In this document: positions 37,556-48,604 of the stretch, piece by piece
Position numbering within the stretch: position 1 is the stretch's first letter
How the letters are laid out: every line of letters starts with the position of its first letter
Source: Heterocephalus glaber
Lineage: Eukaryota; Chordata; Mammalia; Rodentia; Bathyergidae
DNA length: 64,000 bases
NCBI RefSeq assembly: GCF_000247695.1
Contig: NW_004624751.1
Span: 22,412,419-22,476,418 of the forward strand
Direction: 5' to 3'
Made by a program: the position numbers and the translations under genes
The notes under the pieces: model-generated
What the model saw: the letters and a program-made list of their open reading frames with translations, nothing else
Told to the model about the DNA's origin: nothing
Databases searched by the model: none

Positions 37556-38613
37556 TCTAAATATCAAAGAATATTCTCATATATGTGGACCAAAAAAGTA
37601 CATCTCTTCTGACTAGGATTTATCTTACCCTCTTCCTCTTACATCATATCTGTGACTGTTTCGGTAAGACAGGGTCCTGTGGATTTTGATTCTGTTACTC
37701 ATTAGTTATGAAGACTTTTAATCAAAACAATTCTTAGTTTTGAGTCTGAAATGTATTTTCTTGTGCCACACACACAAAAAAAACATTTTCATGATTATTT
37801 CTCTTGTCACTCACTTCCAGAAATTTGTCGTAACAAGCAGCACAGTGACAAGTCCAGGAAATGAATCACTAACCTTTTGACCTTCATCAGTGTCTTCATC
37901 TAACATTTAAAATCACACATGTTAGAATGCAACAGTTTTCAAATGAAAATGCCTGCTCGTGAACCATCGTTAGTGCTTTGGACCCTACTTCATCTTTTGT
38001 TAGTGGCTTGGGCTTTGACAGGATAAAAATTAATTTACAAGTTGAGAGCTGGAAGATGATTTTTGTTATTATAAAATTAAACTACAAATATTTTTTAAAA
38101 TATTTATGAAGTTCTTAAATAATTTTGTGAAAATGCTACTAAGACAATAATATTTTGCCTTTGCTTTTTACCCCTGGTGCAAGCTCATCTTTTCCCAAGG
38201 GTAAAGGTAAGAACAGAATTGTGCTCAGACTTGATCTTCTCTTGACTTCCAGAAGCTGTGTTATGTCTGGAATTCCAAAGGAAAAGGCCAGTTTTGTTTT
38301 TCAGGCAAATCTATTTACAGTTATATATTTCAGATTAAATAACTTAAACTATGTTGTTTTAGAGCTAATTTTAAACCAAACACATTGTTGATGCCTCTAG
38401 TGGTAAACATTTTCAGGAAAGACATTCCTCTCAAAAACAAAGTTCCTTAAAAATACTATGTGCTGTAGTTAATTTTACACCAAAAACACTAGCATGAAAA
38501 AAATATATAAAATACTTGCTAACAATACTGAAACTACCTTGTGGTGAACAAAAAGAATGAAATGTTTCCTCAGAATATTTTGGGTGTAAATCAAGACTAC
38601 CAAAGGTCTTGAG
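37556..38613. other. Intergenic DNA, no gene recognised
   Basis: Unique AT-rich DNA. An open frame at 38155-38391 (+) is unrecognised. Confidence 0.5.
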
Positions 38614-38626
38614 TGAGCATATGGTT

Positions 38627-38669
38627 TTGTTTTTTTTTCTTAAATTCTTTTATTGGTACTCACAGGTGA
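38627..38669 (-). mobile_element. 43-base L1-like 3' stub with target duplication
   Basis: A tiny insert flanked by tgagcatatggtt at 38614-38626 and 38670-38682 (13 of 13). On the minus strand it reads a short 3' end containing accaataaaagaattt (AATAAA signal) followed by A-rich tail, as expected for a severely 5'-truncated LINE insertion. Confidence 0.8.
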
Positions 38670-38717
38670 TGAGCATATGGTTCTTGACACAAGATAATTG
38701 ACATTACAGCTTCAAAA

Positions 38718-38825
38718 GTATGATGGTACTATAACTGAGCACTTGGGAGGCCGAGGGAAGAGGATCACCATGAATTTAGTGTGTTCAAGGCAAGACTGAA
38801 CTACACAGAGACCCTGTTTCATTCA
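38718..38825 (+). mobile_element. B1 SINE, short/diverged
   Basis: Carries 'gagcacttgggaggccgagg', 'aggatcaccatgaatttagtg', 'gttcaaggcaagactgaac' and 'agaccctgtttc', then an A-rich tail. The 5' part is degraded. Confidence 0.8.
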
Positions 38826-39104
38826 ATAAGCCAAAACCAAAAAAAGAGAAAAAAATTATGATGAGACCACTAGAGTAAACAACAATATTAACTATATACA
38901 CATATATATGTTAAAAGTATTATTTAGCCATCTAAATTTTTATAAAAGATTACTTATCTATTCGCTTATATATAAATGATTCAATATACATGAGTAACAA
39001 TAATGCTTTTGCAACAAATATTTAACTAAAACATAGGGACGTTCACTGTGAAGCTATATCTTAGTAACATTTTCACTAATTATTTAAGAAATTCCCACTG
39101 TTAC

Positions 39105-39302
39105 TTTTTCCCCTCAGTACTAGGAATTGATCCTTGGGCCTTTGCATGAGCTACATCCCCAGCCCATTATTTATTTATTTATTTATTTATTTAGAGACAA
39201 AGTCTTGCTTAGTTGCCCAGGTCAGACGCTAACTTGTGATCTTCCCGGCTCAGCCTCCCAGAACACTGGGTTTATAGGTATGTGCCAACATGCCTGGCTT
39301 CC
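39105..39302 (-). mobile_element. B1-dID dimeric SINE
   Basis: Antisense dID (cagtactaggaattgatcc ... agctacatccccagccc), a linker of ATTT units, then antisense B1 (agacaaagtcttgcttagttg ... acatgcctggctt). Confidence 0.85.
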
Positions 39303-40183
39303 TAAGATATTTCTGTTTGACTTGACAATAATAAAAACCATCTTACAAAGCCCAACTGTAAATTAACTTTTATGGTTATCAAATTTACTTAAGGCCTAGT
39401 CCATAAAAAAGGATCGAGGTGCTAGAAGAAAAAAGCCTGTAGCTGTCTAAATATTTTACAGCTTATAATGTGAATAAATTTTATCCAAAGCATCCTCATC
39501 ATGATAATCATTCACCAACTTTCTTCACTAACTTAGAATTGGAAAAATCTCATAAAAATATGCATATCAATTTCCTGGTTGCCAAATTCACCTACAAATC
39601 AGGTCTACTGTCTTGTCCAGTTGTCAAAAAGAGGGAATTTGCCCCAAATTTGTCTTGAGAACTCCCTCCCTGTTTGCCTCTGCCCTGGTTCTTAGACACA
39701 AACTTCCTCCATCTTGACATCCCCAGAGGGCACTGGTTACACTCCTCTTGGGAACCTCCCAGCCTGCGCAGACCTTTCACCAGTGTAGGTCAAGGCAGCA
39801 CATAGTTCAACAGCCCAGCTCTCAACATGCTTCACCTTGGATACTTCTGAACTTCTACTCCAACTGTCACATCTAGTGCCTGATGGCTCAATGCTTTCAC
39901 AAATTACTGAAGCTCAGACTTCTATATGAGGAAAGGAGGGTTAAGTCATTATGAACAACCTTTCTACTGACAATTTATAGGCACATACATACATTTAGAT
40001 AGACAACTATATACACATGCACATATATACATATGGAAGTACCTATTTTAATCTATATGAAGCCATGTGAAGTGGTACATGTGTTAATCAACTGATTTCA
40101 ATCATTCTATAATACATGTATGTTCCAAAACATCAGGTTGTATGTGGCAAATACATTCAATCTCATCTGTCAACAACAACAGC

Positions 40184-40217
<34 letters not shown>

Positions 40218-40839
40218 GCAAGATACTGGCCCAAGCTCTGAAAGAAATAGAAGTCCAATGAAATGAGTCTGTTATTTTGAAGTTCTTCAGATGCCCCACA
40301 AATATTTCAGTCTAGTTCTAAGAAGAGGTAATCTATTTTGCAGAGCAGCGATCTAGAAACTCAGAAGCCAACACACCATTGGTGAGGGCTCTATAAATTT
40401 TCGATTTGGGGGCTGAGACTCAAAAGTGTGTCCTATTGAGACATAACATGAAATTTGCCATGTTAACCAAAAGACAATGAGCTATCACATGTATTACAAG
40501 TCCGCTTCAAGTCATCTGCAAGCAGCAGCATGCATGCAGGACTTCAGAGGTTCCCATCCACAAGAGACTTTTTTTTTAACATTCCAGCAATGGGTATCTA
40601 TAGGTCTTCTGATCTTCCGACCCAACCATGGTTTCCTGCTTTCCAGCCTCAACCTTAGTCCACCATCCCCTCAGCAGGACCCTTGCCCTGCTAATTAGGG
40701 ACCAACTCTGGGCCAGGGACACCCGATGAAATTTCATCACCACTCAATAGGCTGCAACTATACCCTTCCCTTCTTCAGGTAATGCCCCTCAACCCTACAG
40801 TAGTAGCCTTTAAAGTTTTCTCTTATCTCCTCTCATTAT
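39303..40839. other. Intergenic DNA with a (CAA)n microsatellite
   Basis: Unique DNA. 40171-40218 is a (CAA)n tract with two CAG interruptions; on the minus strand it yields a poly-Leu reading frame that is an artefact. No gene was recognised. Confidence 0.7.
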
Positions 40840-41170
40840 GTCTAGTAGATGACTTCTGAGATGGGCCCAAGTTATCCCCACTTCCAGGTAACCATAGCCT
40901 TCTGTAATCCCCTCTCTTTTCATGTGGCCAGACCTAGTGACTTGCTTTTAGGATGCTGCCTAGTGACTCACTTGATAGGATGCTGCCTTCATTTTCTTGC
41001 CTGCTCTGAGGGAAGGCAGCTATCTTTTGGAGAAGTTCACATGGCCAGAAACTGCTCTCCAGTGAGTGACGATGTGCATTGGCTGGGAAGAGGATTTACT
41101 GAAGCTGCCTGAGGCAGGTGAAATGGATCCTCCTCCATTCAAGCCTTGAGAAGATGTGAGGGACCCTAAG
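40840..41170 (+). mobile_element. Possible ancient LTR (MaLR/ERVL-like), weak
   Basis: Order 'tcatgtggccagacctagtgacttgctt', 'cagtgagtgacgatgtgcattggctgggaagaggat' and 'ctccattcaagccttgagaagatg' recalls a widespread mammalian LTR. Match is partial and ends are undefined. Confidence 0.4.
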
Positions 41171-44100
41171 TCAGCATCATGCAGCAAAGCAGCTCTGATA
41201 CATGGAAATGGTCACATAATAAAGGTTTATTATTCAAAATTGCTACATTTTTTCAGCCTAGTACTGACCCATCATCAGATTCTCATCTCTATTTCCTTCC
41301 TGCCTGCCCAATATCTGGTATCATCACCTCTGGAGTCTTCCTATCCAACATCACTGTCACCTCACCTGACCACCCATTTCAGGATCTGTCTGATTTTGAG
41401 AGGGGAGAGCTGTCCTGCCCTGGCGATTCTCTTCACTTTCCCAGTAGGAAAAGCCCGTTCTTAAGAAGAGCATATTTGTTCCAAATTGTGGAGTTTCAGG
41501 TATGAGGAAGCCAAAGGGAAAAGTGTATATATGGGTGGTGTGAGAAGTGTAAGTCTTCTCAGAGGTCCCAAGGCCATGTAGTATTGTAAACCAAGTACAG
41601 CACATACTGCACAGCAGTAACCCCATCCAATCACAATAACCAGAAGATTTTCTTTTTTTTCTTTATATGAGCTCTAGAGGGAATTATTACCAGAGATTTG
41701 TAAATTCTACTTACACGAGTTACCTAAAATGGCCAAATTCTCAGAAACAAAAAGGAAAATGGTGATTGACAGGAGTTGAGTGCCTGATAAATTAGAAATT
41801 GTTCTTTGATGAACAGAGTTTCAGATTAACAAGGTGAAAAAAACTTATGAAGATCTGTTATACAGTACTAGAGTACTTGACACTGTTGAATGGTACAATT
41901 TAAATGCTTAATCTGGTCCATTTCATGTGGGTTTTACCACAATGAAAGTACATCACCTTACAGATATTCAAAGGATTAACCACTCTGACTCCTTATTGTC
42001 ATACCTGGTCTACCTCTCCGCAGGCTACTTGGTACCTATTGCCTTGCCAGTTTCTCAAATGCCAGTCTTGCATTGTCCAGCTGCCCTTGTAGGAAGTCTT
42101 TTGTGCATTTCCTGTGAGATTATGTGAGTTGCTTCATTTGGATAACCCTATACTGATAAGGCCATTTCAGAATCGCTTTCTCCAAAGGTAGTGATAGCTG
42201 TTTTTCCCTGTAAGGCCCAAAAGAGTCGAGGCAATTTCCTGTGCATGTGTCTGTCTCTAAGAAGTGGACCAAAACTATCTCATGACTTTGGCTTTGAAAA
42301 CCCTTATGATCCTTTCCCTTGACAAAAGTACCCTAACTGTGAGCTATTGAGTTACATTGGGCTGGAGATTCATCTGATATACAGAGAATAAATCCCCAGG
42401 AAAATCTTTGTTTCTGATTCATGTAGTTCTACTCCTCTACAGCTAAATCTCAAAGTATGATTGGAAACTTTATGTATATGGACACATTTTGATTGAAAAG
42501 ATTCCCACTGCCAGAGCTTAATAATTAGCAGAAATGATATTTTTAAAATCTTGTTAATTAAATATAATTATTAAAGAGGAAAAAAAGGCTATTGTGGGAA
42601 TTCTTTTTGGTGTCTGGCAGGATACTCCATTCTGTGCTGCAAAGAACTTTTCCTTTCATTATAAAACAGCAACTCTCCTTTATTCACCACTGGATTGTTA
42701 AAACTCCTCGTTTCTCTTTATCTTCTTTCTAACCTCCTTTGACTATTTCACATCTCTTTAGACTCTGTGTTTGTATATCAAAACAATGGAAACAAGGAAA
42801 GGTGAAAATTATTGAAAATAAATGCAGATAAAATACATAAATGTATCATAAGTTATACTCCATATGAAATAGCCCACAAAATATCGCCTCACACATGATA
42901 AGACTATTCTAACATCAAGTTGAAATAGTGTTTTCTTCAGGACTGAATGACCTAAAAATAATTTACATAAACATCATGTGCATTGATAAACTAAGAAAAT
43001 ACAGATCAAACTCCCTGCTTAGACTGGAATCTCTAATATGTTTTTTAATTTGCACCAAAATTTTATAAGCAGTTTTAAGTTTGTAGAATAAGTTACACTG
43101 AAGAATTTTTTTTCTGAGATTGGTGTAAACAACACATCAAAGAAAGGAATACAAAAATTATGTAAGTATTAATAAAGCAAATAATTACACTTTAATTAAT
43201 GTAAACCATAGACTAAAGTATAAAGTAGCTAAACTATATCACTTTCTACAAACAACAACTACAAAAAAGGAAGTGCGGCCTTCCTGATCTCTATATTTTC
43301 TATAAGCAGAAGTCTATTATGTGTTTTTTCTAGTTTACTATGGAGCCTATCAAATTTCAAGACATGGACTATATAGGGAAAACAATCATTGCCAAAATTT
43401 GAAATCTTAGATTATGTGATCTGCAAGCAAACCTTTCATTTCAATTACAGAAGCTGATAACATATATATGTATGTATATATAATAAACTGATAAAGCAGA
43501 TGTAATGTCTTGATGGAAGGTTAAATAAAAATTGTATCTAAATTTAAAATATTCAGGTTTTGCTAATTTGCAAAAAAAGAAAAGCATTTTCAAAAAGCTT
43601 CTTAGATATGAATGAATCACACAGCCATACACATTGGTCAAAACTCTTCAAACTGTGTACTTCAAACTTGCCCAGTTACCTGTATATAATTATACTTTAA
43701 TTTTAAATATATTCTAAACAATACAACCCACTTACCTATAGTGACTTAATATAAAGAAAAAAATCCAAGAAATAGAAATGTTCATGCTGTTTGCTATTGA
43801 TTTGTGCAGTCACTTTAAATCTTTTTTATGCTCTTGCTTCAACCACTATTTGATCATTGGATCTGTTCCTCCGGGAATGTGTGGAGAAGAAATTGAACCA
43901 TCTCTGCCTGTGTTTTTCACCCACCTTGTCCCTTAGCATTCATGATTTAGACAGTTCAAGGTAGGCTTCTAAGGTAAGTTCATATCAAGAGGATTACATG
44001 AAAGTATTAGCTTTTTTGTGCTAAAGGGCTTTTCTTTTTTCTCTTACCAAGGGAAAAGATTTGCTTTCAGCAAGCTCCCCATGGCAAACTTCTTTGAAGG

Positions 44101-44649
44101 AATAAATTCTGAAGCACATTCAACCCTGTCTTCAGTCAGGAACTTTCTAGCTAAAGCATTTAAAGGAGATATTGGGACATTTCCCATCACTTTTCTGATT
44201 TTACCCAGTTATTTTAGCCAATTTGAAATTTTGAGAGATTTCCTAGAATACCTTGTAAAAGTGTCTTCCTAAAAGCAACTTTGTGAAAGATATCAATTAC
44301 GGAGCCCCACACCTCCCAGTAAAATTTTCGTACATGCAAAGTTAGTCCAAATCCAAAAGTATTCAGGAAATGATTCATAAACTTAGACACAGCATTTTGC
44401 TCATATATTCCAATGAAATATAGACAGTACTTAACTACTGGTGAATTTATAAATAAAGTTGATGAGTATGAGATTTTACTTTATAAGGTGAAAAAAAAAT
44501 TTGTGTCTAGAGCAGTACTGCTCCAAGCATGAGTAAATAAGGTAAAAAGAGAAAAATATATAGCCAAATATCTGTCTGTTTCAACTGTTTGGCAGTTCAG
44601 TTCACTCTCACAGGGTCAGTTTATCAGCCTGACTTATTTCTCAGAGTAG
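41171..44649. other. Intergenic DNA, no gene recognised
   Basis: Unique sequence. Overlapping open frames at 41156-41505 (102-108 codons) have no recognisable domain and look like chance frames. AT-rich TATATATG patches occur near 43460. Confidence 0.5.
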
Positions 44650-45130
44650 AAAGTAACTTTAACTCTAACTCTGTCCCTCTGTTTTACAAATGGGGAAACT
44701 GAGACTCAATTTCTTGAAAGTTGATAATGGTTATTCATGAGGTTCAAAGATTTAATCTTTACATTTCACATGGTTACCTTTACATATTTTGGTGAAATAT
44801 TTAAGGTTAAACTTCTATTAAATATTATTAGTACCTAAAACACTGTTTTCCAAAATATAAGAGAAGAGCTACTTACTCTGTGTAATTAAGTTAGCCTGAA
44901 GTACAGTCTGAGTAACCAGAGAGACATGGATTCAAATCGTAACCCCAAATCCTGGTCTTACAACCAAGCAGTCACGTGACCCTGAGTAAATTTTTGAGAC
45001 TCAATTTCACTACCTATAAAAATCATGAAAAATAATTTTGGGCTCAAAGATTACTGTAGGGTAGTAAATGAACTCCTATAAATAATGTGCCTGTTATAGA
45101 AAATGGTTCCTATAATAGGTAGCATATACT
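44650..45130 (+). mobile_element. Two MIR-type ancient SINE pieces
   Basis: 44670-44720 carries 'ttttacaaatggggaaactgagactcaa', a MIR/L2 core. 44915-45130 shows the full MIR order: 'tggattcaaatcgtaacccc', 'gtgaccctgagtaaatttttgagactcaatttc', 'taggtagcatatact'. These are ancient, diverged insertions. Confidence 0.7.
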
Positions 45131-45883
45131 GTTTTAAATTCCAAATGAGAAATGGTATATGTTTACCTCAAAGTTATTTTGCTTCATTTTTGAGCCCTAT
45201 GACTAGAGTTGATAAAATATAATTAAATGATTTAAAATGAAATTATCAATCCAGAAAAATATTTCTTGAGCTCAACCTATGTTGGGAGTTGAGATAGCAC
45301 AGAAAGAACATTGAATTCAGTCCCTGTCCTGTAAAAAAGAAATTAATAGTGGCCCACAAAAGTCTATGTGATTAAGGACTAAAAGCATTACAAGAAAAGA
45401 GAAGAGGAGAACCTTGGTGGGAATCATAAGGAACTCCCACGACTCAGTGGAGGACATATGAATGAAGATAGTGATGAAGATCACAGGGGACAGAAAGTCC
45501 CCACATGGGTGCCCTGGGCAAGAAGGGAAGATTGTGTAAGAGGACTAGGTTCAAATCTGCCCTGGGGGAGCCAAATGAGCAAACTATTCATACTCCCAGT
45601 GCATCCATGTAATTCCCTTTTCAGATAACAATATGCATTGTTTCTTCACTCCGCTATGAAGCAATTGAAAGTTGACCTTTTTCACTGAGACGGGGTAGAT
45701 AAGAACTATGTTCAAAACAGCCTGTTTTGTAATTAGCAGCACAACCCCAGATCATGCTTCGCATTCATTTAACCTTACTTTTTAATAGTGTTCTTAACTA
45801 TATCTTCCATTCTAAAATAGAAATTGATTTTCTACTTTCAATTTCCCAGAAAGTATTTCTGAGGAGTAAAAGAGAAGAGAGAG

Positions 45884-45884
<1 letters not shown>
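45131..45884. other. Intergenic DNA, no gene recognised
   Basis: Unique sequence with no gene, leading into the GA repeat beside the second assembly gap. Confidence 0.5.
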
Positions 45885-45927
<43 letters not shown>

Positions 45928-46118
45928 NNNNNNNNNNNNNNNNNNNNNNNNNNNNNNNNNNNNNNNNNNNNNNNNNNNNNNNNNNNNNNNNNNNNNNNNN
46001 NNNNNNNNNNNNNNNNNNNNNNNNNNNAAGCTCATGGAGGCAGCTGAGAAGATTGGTGACATAAGACTATAGTGTGTGGAGAGTTAACTTTCGGATACAG
46101 GGATAAGAGAAGAGAGAG

Positions 46119-46164
<46 letters not shown>
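45870..46164. repeat. (GA)n microsatellites flanking a 100-N assembly gap
   Basis: Left tract 45885-45927, gap 45928-46027, right tract 46122-46164. The prefix agagaagagagagacacaga precedes the GA run on both sides of the gap. Between gap and right tract lie about 80 bases of ordinary sequence. The repeated prefix suggests either a real duplication or a misjoin. Confidence 0.9.
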
Positions 46165-46166
<2 letters not shown>

Positions 46167-46899
46167 CAACATTCATGTCTCATCTAATTCATTAACTAGT
46201 GGTGGAGCCAAGAAAATGCCACCTATTCTCCAGGAAAACTGCTACATGAATGGAATGGTGCCTTTTGGACCTGTAATTTCACAGTCTTGCAGGGATTTTG
46301 CCGGCTGGCAGACAGCAGAGTAATATCCAGTGCACCACACTGCCTAACTTGCTGACATTTATACCATCTTGGGTCAAAACTGCCAGTCTTTATTATTTCT
46401 CTCTATGCCATAAAAATAGAGCTGAAGGATGGATAGGGAGAATTTGTTTCATTGCTCTGCCTGGTAAATAAATATCATATTAAAATTGTATAGCAGCTTT
46501 ATGATCATTTTCAAGTCTCCTGTGTCAAGTTCCTCATAATTACAGAATAAAAACCCCTCACTGGGAACATTGACATTGGGCAGCAGCAGCAAGTGAGTTA
46601 TGCTATAGAAGCTGAGGGCAGACTGGCCATCCACTCCAGGAGCAGCAAGAAGGCATAAAAAAAGGATCATCCTCTTCCTTGCTGGGGGCCTTGTGGACTT
46701 GAAACTTTAGGGCAAAATGAGAGCAAAGATCAGCGTCCCCAAACCAACAAGGCCTTATCTATCACGGCAGGACATTTATCCGAATGAAAAGACACAGTGG
46801 ACATTAAAACGTTTAACACAGAGGTTTGTTCTAGTCTGGAGCCCCCAGCATGGTGCGGTGCATGACCAACTTGCCCTTGATTCGGGCTCTTCCTTTGTA
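46165..46899. other. Upstream flank of the EDNRB CpG island
   Basis: Unique, moderately AT-rich sequence about 1.2-1.9 kb before the EDNRB start codon. No mobile element was recognised, which is notable against the rest of the window and fits a gene-proximal flank. No gene was called. Confidence 0.5.
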
Positions 46900-47814
46900 G
46901 AACTTAGAACTATGACAAATACACAGCGCGTGTAGGACGCGACTCTGGTCAGGCCTGGCTCTCCAGCGGGCAGCTCCCCGCTGATGCTGTCCAGGCTTTG
47001 CCCAAGGGGAAAGGTTGCGGAGCGGTCGGAAGGCACGGGAGGAGTCTGGCGGTGATTGATGGGGAATGGAAGAATGAATACAAGTACTTGTCTGGGGACA
47101 GCGGAGACCCATTCCCTCAGGCTTTCGTCAGAACCAGGCCCGCCTGCTGGGCGGGGGTAGGGGTGGGGGGTGGACGGACGGGACTGGGTGCTCTCGGCGC
47201 CTGAGCAGTCTGCAGTCCTGCTGCCAGCCCAGCTCGCCGACTGCAGCTCTGCGTCCCCACTGAGGTCCCTGCTGGTCACCTGCGCTAGGTGCGTCTCATC
47301 CGCAAGGTAAACGTTCTAGCTTGGTGGAGAATTAAAATCAGTGATTGGATCTTGTTCTGGGCCTTCAGCTTGACTGACTTACTTCTCTGGGAAAACTTTC
47401 TTTTTAAAGAAGTAAATCAATAAGAAATACAGATGCAGCAAATTTAAGTGAATGCGTAAAGGAGAAGCCTAAGTGTTGGAAGTCACGTAGAGAGGCAGAA
47501 GCTTCCAAGTTAATGCTGATATTTTCCCCAAATCAGACTTGAGGTTCTCCAGTCCCCCGTGCAAGGCCGGGAGCAGCGACTTGCACCGCTGCGAGGAGTT
47601 CTGGGATTCTGGCCCTGGGTGGGCAGGGATCCCCGGTGGGCAGAGTTTCCGCGCCTAGCAAAATGCAGAAATCGGTACCTGCGCTCGCCCGCTAGAGGAA
47701 CTGAGTCCATAGTCGCTCCGCTTAGCTACAGCTCGAGCCTCCCACCCGCACCCTCGAAAAAGTTCAGTTCAAAGCTCGACGGCCCTTCCCTCCTAGGCAC
47801 ACCCCTTCCAGAAC

Positions 47815-47824
47815 GCCCCGCCCC
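47815..47824 (+). promoter_or_regulatory. GC box (Sp1-type site)
   Basis: The sequence gccccgcccc is a standard Sp1/KLF core about 290 bases upstream of the EDNRB ATG, inside the CpG island. Function is inferred from motif and position only. Confidence 0.55.
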
Positions 47825-48009
47825 GCTGAGGGCGACCTACCCCCTGGCGGAAAGTAGGGGAAGAAAAACCCCGGGAGAAGGGTCGGGAAGGAGATTCTAC
47901 GCGCTGGCGGGTGACGCACACCGAAGCTCCCACTGGCGCGCAAACTTAAGTTACTTCTGCGCGCGGGTAGTGGCTACTCTAGGAGCTTTGCGCTAGTGTT
48001 GGCAGAGGC

Positions 48010-48021
48010 ATGGCTCTGTAG
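48010..48021 (+). promoter_or_regulatory. Minimal upstream ORF (Met-Ala-Leu-stop)
   Basis: An ATG at 48010 opens a three-codon frame ending TAG at 48021, 91 bases before the EDNRB start. The context is ggcATGg, with G at +4 and G at -3, so it is a fair initiator. It matters only if transcription starts upstream of 48010. Confidence 0.5.
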
Positions 48022-48112
48022 CTGATCCTAGTGTCCCATCTTGATTTCCCTGCCGGTCTCCAGGCAGAAAACAGCGGAGCAGCCACCGGACACCCCTGGA
48101 GCAAGCAGCAAC

Positions 48113-48598
48113 ATGCAGCCGCCGCCAAGTCTGCGCGGACTCGCCCTGGTGGCGCTGGTTCTTGCCTGCAGGTCGGGAAGGGTCTGGGGAGAGGAAAGAG
48201 GGCTCCCGCCTGCCTGGGCCACTCCAACGCTTCTAGGGACTGGGGAGACAATAACGCCACCCACTAAGACCTCCTTGCCGAGAAGTTTCAACTCCAGCCT
48301 GCCAGAGTCCCCGGCACCTGCGCAGGTACCTAAAGGAAGGAATACGCCCGGGGGGCCGCCTCGTCCCCACTCCGCTCCATCATGCCACAGAAATATAGAG
48401 ATCAAAGAGACTTTCAAATACATCAACACGGTTGTGTCCTGCTTAGTGTTCGTGCTAGGCATCATCGGGAACTCCACACTGCTGAGAATCATCTATAAGA
48501 ACAAGTGCATGCGGAACGGCCCCAACATCTTGATTGCCAGCCTGGCTCTGGGAGACCTTCTGCACATCGTCATTGACATCCCCATCAATGTCTACAAG
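48113..48598 (+). CDS. EDNRB: Endothelin receptor type B, first coding exon (partial gene)
   Basis: This exon encodes the first 162 residues of the endothelin B receptor, a class A GPCR that couples endothelins 1-3 to G proteins at the plasma membrane and is required for neural-crest derivatives. Start ATG 48113 has A at -3. Residues 1-26 form a signal peptide (MQPPPSL..., cleavage expected before EERG). An N-glycosylation sequon lies at N60-S-S, and an extracellular Cys at 91. TM1 spans about 103-127 with the class A GN motif at 119-120, the first intracellular loop is about 128-138 ([10 protein letters not shown]), and TM2 carries LALGD with Asp148. The sequence from I95 on is essentially identical to the mammalian receptor, while the N-tail varies, as is usual. 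The exon ends at Lys162 before a GT donor, one codon longer than human. The remaining exons lie right of the window. No frameshift or stop. Confidence 0.98.
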
Positions 48599-48604
48599 GT
48601 ACAG
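48596..48604 (+). promoter_or_regulatory. EDNRB: EDNRB exon 1 splice donor
   Basis: The junction reads AAG|GTACAG. The position follows the conserved NVYK end of coding exon 1 and is in phase 0. The donor lacks the preferred G at +5. Without splicing, the frame runs about 22 codons into the intron and stops at 48665. Confidence 0.88.

Larger units (their letters stand above)
46900..48420 (+). promoter_or_regulatory. EDNRB: CpG island / EDNRB promoter region
   Basis: GC content and CG dinucleotides rise sharply at about 46920-47310 and again at about 47515-48420, with a CG-poor saddle between. The second block runs through the 5' UTR into coding exon 1. No TATA box was seen close upstream, and a GC box lies at 47815-47824. 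This pattern fits a CpG-island, TATA-less promoter. The large open frames on both strands here reflect GC richness. Exact transcription starts cannot be read from sequence. Confidence 0.85.

Noticed and set aside
40102..40299. Poly-leucine protein on the minus strand
   Set aside because: Artefact of the (CAA)n microsatellite.
41156..41505. Overlapping 102- and 108-codon frames
   Set aside because: Two overlapping frames open at once, with no motif in either; typical of a chance stop-poor stretch.
45754..46062. Open frames crossing the N gap with Arg-Glu or Ser-Leu repeats
   Set aside because: They are created by the GA microsatellite and unknown bases.
46776..47279. 167-codon open frame on the minus strand upstream of EDNRB
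   Set aside because: It lies largely in CpG-rich DNA, where stops are scarce. The translation is Ser/Pro/Arg-rich without any domain. A divergent noncoding transcript is possible here, but nothing supports a protein.
47559..47996. 145-codon open frame on the + strand before EDNRB
   Set aside because: GC-driven open frame in the CpG island, of biased composition, with no recognised motif.
48041..48112. Upstream in-frame extension of EDNRB
   Set aside because: The extension begins at TTG, not ATG. The ATG at 48113 matches the known MQPPPSL start with its signal peptide.
48028..48492. 154-codon minus-strand frame over EDNRB exon 1
   Set aside because: Antisense shadow of the well-supported EDNRB coding exon.
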